From Dallia pectoralis (Eukaryota > Chordata > Actinopteri > Esociformes > Umbridae), in contig CM055742.1 of assembly GCA_029465975.1 (NCBI GenBank), positions 1,973,622 through 2,037,621 on the forward strand: a stretch of DNA of 64,000 nucleotides, given 5' to 3'. Both the position numbers and the translations under genes were made by a program. Below, piece by piece: positions 33,601-45,600 of this stretch (position 1 is the stretch's first letter; each line of letters starts with the position of its first letter). Under the pieces are notes generated by a model. It saw only the letters and a list, made by a program, of their open reading frames with translations. It made no database searches and was not told the DNA's origin.

Positions 33601-36600
33601 GGGAATACGGAGGTCCTCCCAACTGACAGACCCACACCACAAACCACACCTTCGAATAAAAGCATGCTGCCCCAAGCAGAACACTGGTTCCCCAGGACCT
33701 CCCCCACTCCAGACGGCAGACACCCAAGCAGAACACAGGTTCCCCAGGACCTCCCCCACTCCAGACGGCAGACACCCAAGCAGAACACAGGTTCCCCACG
33801 ACCTCCCCCACTCCAGACAGCAGAGACCCATGGAGATCCAGGTTCCCCAGGACCTCCCCCACTCCAGACGGCAGACACCCAAGCAGAACACAGGTTCCCC
33901 AGGACCTCCCCCACTCCAGACGGCAGACACCCAAGCAGAACACAGGTTCCCCAGCACCTCCCCCACTCCAGACAGCAGAGACCCATGGAGATCCAGGTTC
34001 CCCAGGACCTCCCCCACTCCAGACAGCAGACACCCAAGCAGAACACAGGTTCCCCACGACCTCCCCCACTCCAGACGGCAGACACCCAAGCAGAACACAG
34101 GTTCCCTACGACCTCCCCCACTCCAGACAGCAGAGACCCATGGAGATCCAGGTTCCCCAGGACCTCCCCCACTCCAGACGGCAGACACCCAAGCAGAACA
34201 CAGGTTCCCCAGGACCTCCCCCACTCCAGACGGCAGACACCCAAGCAGAACACAGGTTCCCCAGGACCTCCCCCACTCCAGACAGCAGAGACCCATGGAG
34301 ATCCAGGTTCCCCAGGACCTCCCCCACTCCAGACAGCAGACACCCAAGCAGAACACAGGTTCCCCACGACCTCCCCCACTCCAGACGGCAGACACCCAAG
34401 CAGAACACAGGTTCCCCAGGACCTCCCCCACTCCAGACGGCAGACACCCAAGCAGAACACAGGTTCCCCAGGACCTCCCCCACTCCAGACGGCAGACACC
34501 CATGGAGATCTAGGTTCCCCAGGACCTCCCCCACTCCAGACGGCAGACACCCAAGCAGAACACAGGTTCCCCACGACCTCCCCCACTCCAGACGGCAGAC
34601 ACCCAAGCAGAACACAGGTTCCCCAGGACCTCCCCCACTCCAGACGGCAGACACCCAAGCAGAACACAGGTTCCCCACGACCTCCCCCACTCCAGACGGC
34701 AGACACCCAAGCAGAACACAGGTTCCCCAGGACCTCCCCCACTCCAGACAGCAGAGACCCATGGAGATCCAGGTTCCCCAGGAGGGGGTAGTTACCTGGA
34801 TAAAAACCCTCCTTCGGACTATTCTAGTGGTCAGAAACTCCTCTTCATCTGAACTCCTCTCACCCAGCTCTGCAGCTACTTCCTGGATGGAAGTACAGGT
34901 GCATGGTGGGGATTTGTTTGGTTTGAAATGGCACCCAATTCACTGTGTCAAATATTTAGTGACTGTGAGTTGCGTTATTGGAATTAAAACGTATAACGCA
35001 GCTTTGATTTCGTCATTCAAACCAGCAGTGAGATTGTGATACTCTATTCTTATTGATAAAACATGCATTTCACTGATACTACAAAAATCACAGAAAAACA
35101 AAAGCAAACAAGAAGTGATTAACATAAGTGAGTTGGATGAAAATATGAATGAAATGGGTCTGTCAAACCATGACCCTGTAACCACAAAGGAAACTGTCTG
35201 GGTAGGGTTAGAACAGTTCTGGGTAGGGTTAGAACAGTTCTGGGTAGGGTTAGAACAGTTCTGGGTAGGGTTAGAACAGTTCTGGGTAGGGTTAGAACAG
35301 TTCTGGGTAGGGTTAGAACAGTTCTGGGTAGGGTTAGAACAGCGCTTGGGTGGGTGAGAGCAGCATTTGGATGGTTTAGAACATTCATGGTTAAGGTTTG
35401 AACAGCACTGGGTAGGGTTGGAACAGTTTTGAGTAGGGGTTAAAACCGTGCTTGGTAGGGTTAGAACAGTCCAGGGTTAGGTTAGAACATTTCATGGTAG
35501 AGTTAGAACTACCGTGAGTAGGGATAGAGAAGTTCTGGGTAGGGTTAGAACCGCGCTGGGTAAGGTTGGAACAATCCTGGGCAGGGTTAGAACAGCGCTG
35601 GGTAGGGTTGGATCAATCCTGGGTAGGTTTAGAACCGCGCTGGGTGAGGTTGGAACAGTCCTGGGTAGGGTTAGAACCGCGCTGGGTAGGGTTGGAACAG
35701 TCCTGGGTAGGGTTAGAACCGCGCTGGGTAGGGTTGGAACAGTCCTGGGTAGGGTTGGAACCTCACTGGGTAGGGTTGGAACAATCCTGGGTAGGGTTAG
35801 AACAGCACTGGGTAGGGTTAGAACCGCACTGGGTAGGGTTAGAACCGCGCTGGGTAAGGTTGTAACAATCCTGGGCAGGGTTAGAACAGCTCTGGGTAGG
35901 GTTAGAACCGCGCTGAGTAGGGTTGGATCAATCCTGGGTAGGTTTAGAACCGCGCTGGGTGAGGTTGGAACAGTCCTGGGTAGGGTTAGAACCGCGCTGG
36001 GTAGGGTTGGAACAGTCCTGGGTAGGGTTAGAACCGCTGGGTAGGGTTGGAACAGTCCTGGGTAGGGTTAGAACCGCGCTGGGTAGGGTTGGAACAGTCC
36101 TGGGTAGGGTTGGAACAATCCTGGGTAGGGTTAGAACCGCACTGGGTAGGGTTAGAACCGCACTGGGTAGGGTTAGAACCGCACTGGGTAGGGTTAGAAC
36201 CGCACTGGGTAGGGTTAGAACAATCCTGGGCAGGGTTAGAACAGCGCTGGGTAGGGTTGGATCAATCCTGGGTAGGTTTAGAACCGCGCTGGGTGAGGTT
36301 GGAACAGTCCTGGGTAGGGTTAGAACCGCGCTGGGTAGGGTTGGAACAGTCCTGGGTAGGGTTAGAACCACGCTGGGTAGGGTTGGAACAGTCCTGGGTA
36401 GGGTTAGAACCGCGCTGGGTAGGGTTGGAACAGTCCTGGGTAGGGTTGGAACAATCCTGGGTAGGGTTAGAACCGCACTGGGTAGGGTTAGAACCGCACT
36501 GGGTAGGGTTAGAACCGCACTGGGTAGGGTTAGAACCGCACTGGGTAGGGTTAGAACACTGGGTAGGGTTAGAACAATCCTGGGCAGGGTTAGAACAGCG

Positions 36601-39600
36601 CTGGGTAGGGTTGGATCAATCCTGGGTAGGTTTAGAACCGCTGGGTGAGAACAGTCCTGGGTAGGGTTAGAACCTGGGTAGGGTTAGAACCGCTGGGTAG
36701 GGTTGGAACAGTCCTGGGTAGGGTTAGAACTGGGTAGGGTTAGAACCGCACTGGGTAGGGTTAGAACCGCACTGGGTAGGGTTGGAACAGTTAGAACAGT
36801 GGGTAGGGTTGGAACAATCCTGGATAGGGTTAGAACCGCACTGGGTAGGGTTAGAACCGCACTGGGTAGGGTTAGAACCGCACTGGGTTGGGTTAGAACC
36901 GCACTGGGTGAACCGCACTGGGTACCGCACTGGGTAGGGTTAGAACCGCACTGGGTAGGGTTAGGCCAGTGCTATATAGGGATTAAGGATTTTCTCCAAA
37001 CCTGTGTTACACGGGCCAGAGAGTAATCCCGATCTGCGGACCCTCTGCAGGGGGGACTTTTCCGAGAGGCACCAGGAAAGGCGGTGCCATCTCTGAGTGT
37101 TAGAGGACATTGTGCCACTGCACCACCCTCGTCCTTCATGTACTCCCGAGGCAGGTGGATGTACGGAGCGTCTTCATATTCCTCGCTGCCTGAAGATAGC
37201 AGGACATCTTGGCCCTTAAACACTGTTGGCTTCTTGTACTTATCCCCTGAGGTTCCATGACTGGACACATCTTCTCGTGTGGAGGCAGAGCTTTCCCTTT
37301 GCGCCGGTTCATCTGGTTCCGTCTCCGAGAAGTCTGAGAAGCCCTGCTTGCAGTCAAAAAAGGTCTCTGGGTCAGAGTCTTCAAATAAGTTATTGGTTCT
37401 GTCTCTTATGAATTTTTGGTTCATCAGAGGTTTGGATTTGAGGATAGAGGACGAAGCAACATCAGCAGACTCAGGAGGCAGGCTGAACTCCATGGTGAAC
37501 TCTTCATCATGAGTGGATGATGCGACCTCTGGACCTGCTGACATCCCCTCTGACATGGGTTCTGTTGGACTGTGCTTAGCAGTCACCATATCTAACATGG
37601 GTTCTGTTGGACTGTGCTTAGCAGTCACCATATCTAACATGGGTTCTGTTGGACTGTGCTTAGCAGTCACCATATCTAACATGGGTTCTGTTGGACTGTG
37701 CTTAGCAGTCACCATATCTAACATGGGTTCTGTTGGACTGTGCTTAGCAGTCACCATATCTAACATGGGTTCTGTTGGACTGTGCTTAGCAGTCACCATA
37801 TCTAACATGGGTTCTGTTGGACTGTGCTTAGCAGTCACCATATCTAACATGGGTTCTGTTGGACTGTGCTTAGCAGTCACCATATCTAACATGGGTTCTG
37901 TTGGACTGTGCTTAGCAGTCACCATATCTAACATGGGTTCTGTTGGACTGTGCTTAGCAATCACCATCTCTGACATGGGTTCTGTTGGACTGTGCTTAGC
38001 TATCACCATCTCTGACATGGGTTCTGTTGGACTGTGCTTAGCTATCACCATCTCTGACATGGGTTCTGTTGGACTGTGCTTAGCTATCACCATCTCTGAC
38101 ATGGGTTCTGTTGGACTTTCCCCGGCCAACATTTTCTCAATACTTGGTTCTGTTGGACTGAACTGGGCTGTAGTCTCTGGAGCGAGGCTGAACTCCATGC
38201 AGATCTCTTCGTCATAAGTGGATGACAACACCTCTGGACCTGCTGACACCATCTCTGACATGGGTTCTATTGACTTGGACAGGGCTGAAATTATTTCAGT
38301 CCTTGGTTCTGTTGGACTAAACAGACCTGACACCATCTCAGTCATTGGTTTTGTTGGACTAAACAGACCTGACACCATCTCAGTCATTGGTTCTGTGGGA
38401 CTAAACAGTCCTGACACCATCTCAGTCATTGGTTCTATGGGACTAAACAGGCCTGACATCATCTCAATCATTGGTTCTGTGGGACTAAACAGACCTGACA
38501 CCATCTCAGTCATTGGTTCTGTGGGACTAAACAGGCCTGACACCATCTCAGTCATTGGTTCTGTTGGACTAAACAGGCCTGACACCATCTCAGTCATTGG
38601 TTCTGTTGGACTAAACAGGCCTGACATCACCTCAGTCATTGGTTCTGTGGGACTAAACAGGCCTGACACCATCTCAGTCATTGGTTCTGTTGGACTAAAC
38701 AGGCCTGACATCACCTCAGTCATTGGTTCTGTTGGACTAAACAGGCCTGACACCATCTCAGTCATTGGTTCTGTGGGACTAAACAGGCCTGACACCATCT
38801 CAGTCATTGGTTCTGTGGGACTAAACAGACCTGACACCATCTCAGTCATTGGTTCTGTGGGACTAAACAGGCCTGACACCATCTCAGTCATTGGTTCTGT
38901 GGGACTAAACAGGCCTGACACCATCTCAGTCATTGGTTCTGTTGGACTAAACAGACCTGACACCATCTCAGTCATTGGTTCTGTGGGACTAAACAGGCCT
39001 GACACCATCTCAGTCATTGGTTCTGTGGGACTAAACAGGCCTGACACCATCTCAGTCATTGGTTCTGTTGGACTAAACAGACCTGACACCATCTCAGTCA
39101 TTGGTTCTGTTGGACTAAACAGACCTGACACCATCTCAGTCATTGGTTCTGTGGGACTAAACAGGCCTGACACCATCTCAGTCATTGGTTCTGTTGGACT
39201 AAACAGGCCTGACACCATCTCAGTCATTGGTTCTGTTGGACTAAACAGGCCTGACATCACCTCAGTCATTGGTTCTGTGGGACTAAACAGGCCTGACACC
39301 ATCTCAGTCATTGGTTCTGTTGGACTAAACAGGCCTGACATCACCTCAGTCATTGGTTCTGTGGGACTAAACAGGCCTGACACCATCTCAGTCATTGGTT
39401 CTGTGGGACTAAACAGGCTTGACATCATCTCAGTCCTTGGTTCTGTTGGACTTGTTTGGGACGCAGGGGACCCTCCAGGGCTGATTTGATCATCTGATGC
39501 TTGCTCACTAATCTTCAAATTGACCTTGCCACACAAAGTGTCCAGGTCCCCAGGACTCTGATACGGAATTAACTCCTTGAAGCAAAGATTTCTGGTGGTT

Positions 39601-42600
39601 GTGATGGCTTCTGGCATCTGTGGAGTTACGTCTGATAGGGACCAGGTTGGCTGCTCTGCAAACCCACATGCAGAAGCAATGTTGTCCCTGAATTGTGACA
39701 CTAACTCCGGGGTGTCAACACATGTTCCACCTTCCAACTGGCTAGGTCCCGTGCTTGGTCCATGAGCTTCAGACAATACTTGGCTTTGTTCAATAGTTTC
39801 ATTTTCTGCTGAGATTTGATTGGTTGGTGTTTCCTTTTCATATTTGTCTAAATTAACAGGATCAGATGCAACCTGGCCAGGCTCTGGACATAGACCAGGT
39901 GTCGATCCTAACCCCTCAGGTTCACCTTCCCAGAACATGGCAAGATCACTTTGAACAGAGGCTTCTTCACACATTTCAGCCAACTGTTCTTTAATCTGAT
40001 GAGAAGATGAAGGATTAAGATGAAGGATTTTTGCCACACCCTCAGTAGGATACCCGTACAAGTCAGGCAGGTCCTCCAACACAAGGAATGGTTCGAAATA
40101 TTCAGGACTCTCTTTGCTGGATTCTGAAAGGGGCGAGTCCAGTGGATCTAGAGCCTCAGTTTGGAATTCAGGTTTTAGTTCAAATTTTGATGGCTGTGCG
40201 TCAGGCTGGTCAGGATGGTCAGGTTGGTCAGGTTGGTCAGGCTGGTCAGGTTGGTCAGGATGGTCAGGCTGGTCAGGTTGGTCCGGCTGGTCAGGTTGGT
40301 CAGGCTGGTTAGGTTGGCCAGGATGGTCAGGTTGGTCAGGCTGGTCAGGTTGGTCCGGCTGGTCAGGTTGGTCAGGATGGTCAGGTTGGTCAGGCTGGTC
40401 AGGTTGGTCAGGATGGTCAGGTTGGTCAGGATGGTCAGGTATGTCTGATGCCAAGGGTGCTGGTGGATCACATGCTGACGATCCTGGTTTATCAACATGG
40501 ATTCCTTGGGAGGTGTAGCTTAGATGGTCTAGTACCAGTGGACTGTGTTCAGAAGAAGCAGACTTCTGGATCAGGTTCAATGTTTCTTCAGTACTTTCTG
40601 GCAATAGCCTCATTTCCACAGTGGGCTTCGTCATTGCAGTGGAGAATACATTGAAATCAAAGACAATTGGACTTTGCAGTTCAGAAGTTACAGAAGTCTT
40701 AGAAATGAATGTTTTGGTTGATGTATGTGATGAACATGGGAGGTTGACATCTGTGGCTGGTTGGTCATGCTCTGTTAGATATCTGAGTTCAGGGGGATCT
40801 GATAGACAGATGTGAACCTGGATGAGAATGGTGGAATGAGAAAAAACAATACATGAATTTTGAATAGAGGTGAAATCTGACTCGGCCGAGAACCTGTTTG
40901 GTGTGTTCTGTGTGACTGGACATACGCTGTCTGTCGTGATTCTTCTACGCGTTGGCTGACATCATAGAAGCAGGTGTCAAACAAATCTGCAGTTATTGAT
41001 ACCAGTGGTGTGAAGTTTTAGCGAAAATTGTTCAACTGACAGACTCCCTGATTTCCCTGTTGGCTAAAATGCAGTCAGGTGTATCTGGCCTGTCATGAAA
41101 ACCATTAATCTAGATACAAACAAGAGCCCTAAATGCTTCACTTTAGTCCCTGACGGGCTGGTTACAGGTTTGGTACTGAGGATTGCACACCTGAGATGGT
41201 ATCGTCCATGTTTCTGTGCCAACGTATTCAGAGGGGGACTTACTTGCTCGCTGGTGGCAGAGTCCCTTGTAACTGCATCCTGTGACGTCCACATGTTGGG
41301 ACTCAGTTCCCTGAAATGTAAATGATAAGGAAACAGGGTTGGGAATATATTTGAAACCATTAGTATTATCGATCTCAAGCCACTTTCTGGTGTTCTACAA
41401 TGTGAAGATCGTGGAATCTGGAATCATAAAACATGTTATGTGACAAAAATCACCAGAATTCCACTCCACATTTAGTTGTTTTTGCCAAGATCTTTTTCTT
41501 AGCCCGAATCCAACTTATGATTCTCCGGTTTCATTCAAGTCAACGGTAAATGAAATTCAAAAATGCTCTCCTCTAAACGAATGTCTCATTCTCTGATTCA
41601 CATACGCTGTGCTCTCCAGATCCTCCAACAGGTCATTATGCATGCTCTCTGAGTGAGTGCGGCTGATAGGCTCCGCCCAGGAAGGAATATCCAGGAGGGA
41701 AGCCACTGATAGGTCCTCTTCCGAGACGGCCGGGGGCGGTCTGTGGAAAGACTCCACCCTCCTCACCAGTCTTGGACTGTCTGCATCTTCATGCACTAAA
41801 GACAATGCTACAGAAACTGACAGACAGAAACACAGAGAAAGACAGGACAGAGATAGTATGAAAGGAGATAATATGAAAGTAAAGTAGACTATATAAGTGC
41901 CTGAAGATGAGGTGTTGAGGCCAGTACCTTCGCTTTGTTCCAGTGTCTTCTCTATCTCAGCATAGGTCCTGGAGGTCTGCTCCTGAGCTGACTTGTTCAT
42001 CTGGGTCTCTATCAGGTGGACGATGTCCATCCGGTTTATCTTGGTCAGCCTCTTTATCAGACTGTCCTCTGGTTTACACAAGAAACAGAAAAAATACTAA
42101 TTGTTGTAGAGATATTAAACTCTGGGACTGAAGGGCCAAATCCCACTCTTAATAACAGATAGATTCAGACAGAATATATATCATATAAATATATGTGGCA
42201 AAAGTATACGTAGCACTAACTAATAATCTAAATGTTATCCCAGGTCCAATTAAGGTGTACCCAGATTAGAGGTGTACCCAGATTAGAGGTGTACCCAGAT
42301 TAGAGGTGTACCCTGATTAGAGGTGTACCCCGATTAGAGTTGTACCCAGATTAGAGGTGTACCAAGATTAGAGGTGTACCCTGATTAGAGGTGTACCCCG
42401 ATTAGAGTTGTACCCAGATTAGAGGTGTACCCCGATTAGAGTTGTACCCAGATTAGAGGTGTACCCTGATTAGAGGGTTGAAATAATAATAGTGGAACTG
42501 TCTTGTAGTTCCAGAGTTCAGTTTGAGAGCTCTAGAATGTTCCATTCCCAGAGCCACCCCAACCCGTTAGCGGGGTCAAATAGGTAAGGGCAGCAGGGTG

Positions 42601-45600
42601 TACCAGTGGCGTGTTTGCCCTCTCTCTCAGCCCAGCGCTGTAGCAGGGCGTGGCTCTGTTCCTGCAGGGAGTTGGGGTTGTCCGTCCTTACGCCTTGGAT
42701 CTCGTCCTCATTGAACTCCAGCTCCCTCGCCAGCTCTAAGAAACATAAGGAGGCAGCCCTCAGTTCTTACATCACTGGGAACCTCAACACTACATCGGAA
42801 TAGATTGATGGAGCTTCTCGATTACTTAAAGATTTAGTCAGTGATTTTGACAACAGGTTGATAAAGTTGCACTTGTGAGCTAAGAAGGTCCCCGAAATTT
42901 CAACGTATGTGCTGATCAATGAGCTGATGTTTGTTATGCACATTTCATTACAACAAATCAAGTCTGACATTTTATTGATGTAAAGCTTAAAACTTCAGAA
43001 ATCTTTCAAAACCTTGAACCGGCTGCAAGTTTCAATTTCCTGCCAAATATAAAAGCCTTTATAGGTTCAGATTAACACCTGTATACACACTTTTCACTGA
43101 TGCAATGGCAGGTATATTAGACGCCACCTGATGACTCACCTGTCCAGCTGAACCCCAGCAGATCTGCAATAATGGCCAACATCTCCTCTTTTCTGTCCGT
43201 GTCGTCGTGCCAATCCACTACAAACCACCAAAGCCAGATGTCACACTCTCCTCAGTAGCAAACATTCTAGTGGGTCCTAAATGGCTCCCTCACTCCCTTA
43301 ATACTGCATGCTTTTTTCCCAGGGTCCATAGATTCCTGGTCAAAAGTAGCACACTATTTCGGGGATAGGGTGCGATTTAAGAAGCAACGTGTACATTAAA
43401 ATACAACACTCTTAGTGGATCCCAGGTAATTAAAGGGGCAGAAGCGTCTTTAAGGCCAGGATTTCAGTGTTTAACATATTTGATGCGATTATGCTGATGA
43501 TGTCAGCTGCTGCCGTACCTGGGGACACTTTAAAATGGCTCTTGGTTTTAGACCTCTTTAAAGTGTCTGATTAGTGCTGAAGCAATGACAAGCATGTGGC
43601 ATTCCAGACAGAAAGTGATGAATAGTAAACAGACCATTCATGTGGTGGTGGTAGTCCAGACATCCTAAACCAAAAGCCTCCTTGACCCCAAGCCAAGAAA
43701 TCATCAATTCCAAAATTAGCCCTCCTGATTGTCAACTAAATAATTAAGCCCTTGATTGTATGAATCAGGTTAGCAAGTTGAAGACATACTAGTCTGGCCT
43801 TAGGATGCCTGCCGACAGGCTTTACAAACCAAGGTCCATAATGAGTGTTCAACAGATCTAGACCAGTCAATCTTGAGATTTAGTGTACACACACATATAC
43901 ATGAATATTAAACGTAAACCAACAGACAACAGAAGACAACACAGTACAAGACAATGCAATACGTCACAAGACAAAAAAATACAGCACGAGACGAAACAAC
44001 ACAGCACGAGACGAACCAAGACGGCACGAGATGAAACAAGACGACACAAGACAAAACAAGACGTCACAAGATGAAAAAAACAACAGCAGAAATGTGATAA
44101 ATGAATCATTCTGAATAAGTCTCTTTGCAGACTTGTGTTGTGCTTCTACAAAAACATGTATATTTTTGTAAAGGTTGTTGTCTGCAACACTTGGTGTTAT
44201 CTGTCAGACCAATAATCTAACACTTGAGTCACGTTGATGGGAAGAGGGGAAGAAAATCCCTGTTGTTGGGAGGTTCGGTACCTTGCTGTCGATTCGGGGT
44301 CCTATCATCGGCGATTCGCTGCATCTGAGTCTCCACAGAGTCTTCCCAGATTGGCCTCGACTCAAACACCTCCTCCGTGGCGGAGGGAGGTCGAAGCCCC
44401 GGCAAAGTCCTTGGGTCTGGGTCAGAGCTGCGAGGCATCATGCTGTCATACCTGAATACGACGGAATCTGGGCTGTTGTGATCGCCGCCGCCGCTGCTGC
44501 TGTCATCGAGATCCAGAGAGGATCGGTAGGAAGGCTCTCGCACGTCAGAACGCTGGTTTCTGTCAGGCTGGGAGTAGGTGGAGTATGAAGAGGAGTGGGC
44601 TGTGATCGGAATTCGGGAGGCGAGAGGTTGGGATGTGTTTGTAGGACAGTTGCTGTCGGAGAGACTCCGGTTTCTGTCCTGCAGTGATTGATACCTAGTT
44701 CCGAAATCTGTCTCAGAGCTTGTTCTCTTTTCCTGGTGAAGGGAAGTCTTGACAGTTGATATTGAATCAGGGCTTAGTGTAGATTTCACCAAGCCAGCTT
44801 TGACAGGTATCTTTGATTTGCAAGCTGTTTCCTCCTTAGTTAAAGCATCTGCTGATATGTCAGACTCTTCATGGACACTAATAGATGGCTCCATTGTGTC
44901 AGGAGACGTAGGCTCCATTGCAATGATAAAGCACTTATTTTCCTCTTCCTCTAACAACTGGTGGATCTGCTCTGGATCTGGACCCTGATCATTCCCAGCT
45001 AATGGTACGGTCTGGAAGAACGACTCAGAACCATAGCTGCTTTCCCCGAATTCCCCCTTCAGGTTCAGCTCAGTAACAGAACAACTCTGCCCAGTTTGGG
45101 GAGCATCTGGGGTGTCGTCGAACATGACTTCATCAACTGGGTGATCTCCTATGTGAAAAAAGGCGTAGCCCTCGCTGACCTCTTCGAAACTCCTTCTTGT
45201 CATGTCAATAGCACCCCCTCTGGTCATCTCAAAGAACTTCCCCTCCTGGAACTGAAAAGGGTTGGGCGTGCCCTCCTCTGTCGGCGTGCGACCTGGTGTG
45301 GTATCAGGGGTACGACGGTCCTCAATGAGATCCATAATCCTCTGTTCCTCTGCCTCCACACGTGCGTGAAATGCTGCATCATCATCATCATCGTTATCGT
45401 CGGGTAGGGCGCTCCAGGGGACCAGGTCTCCCTGAAGAGACAAGTTATCTTCTTCCTTCACTTCCTTCAAGCTTTCATCTTTAGTGCACCACAACTCTGG
45501 TCTAAGGGACTGACTTTCACCTGCCTGAGATTCACCCATCGCCTCCATTTGCGTCCCCAGGGCTGACATTCTACCCACATTCTGCTCAGCGCAATCAATG

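Noticed and set aside
33557..35039. Six overlapping frames over the 52-nt array
   Set aside because: Stop-free unit with period not divisible by three opens every frame; the region is intronic.
35197..36967. Interstitial telomere from a chromosome fusion
   Set aside because: Units contain GGGTTAG but no tandem TTAGGG; the 21-nt period and GAAC spacer show an ordinary minisatellite.
35115..37026. Frames over the 21-nt telomere-like array (VGLEQSW, LGRVRTA)
   Set aside because: Repeat translation in an intron.
37513..39489. Plus-strand frames antisense to the 3.8-kb ank2 exon
   Set aside because: Mirror of the 42-nt coding repeats. The minus strand has splice sites, unique flanks and ankyrin context.
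40088..40518. Plus-strand WSGWSG and RLVRLV frames
   Set aside because: Antisense and frame-shifted readings of the DQP repeat.
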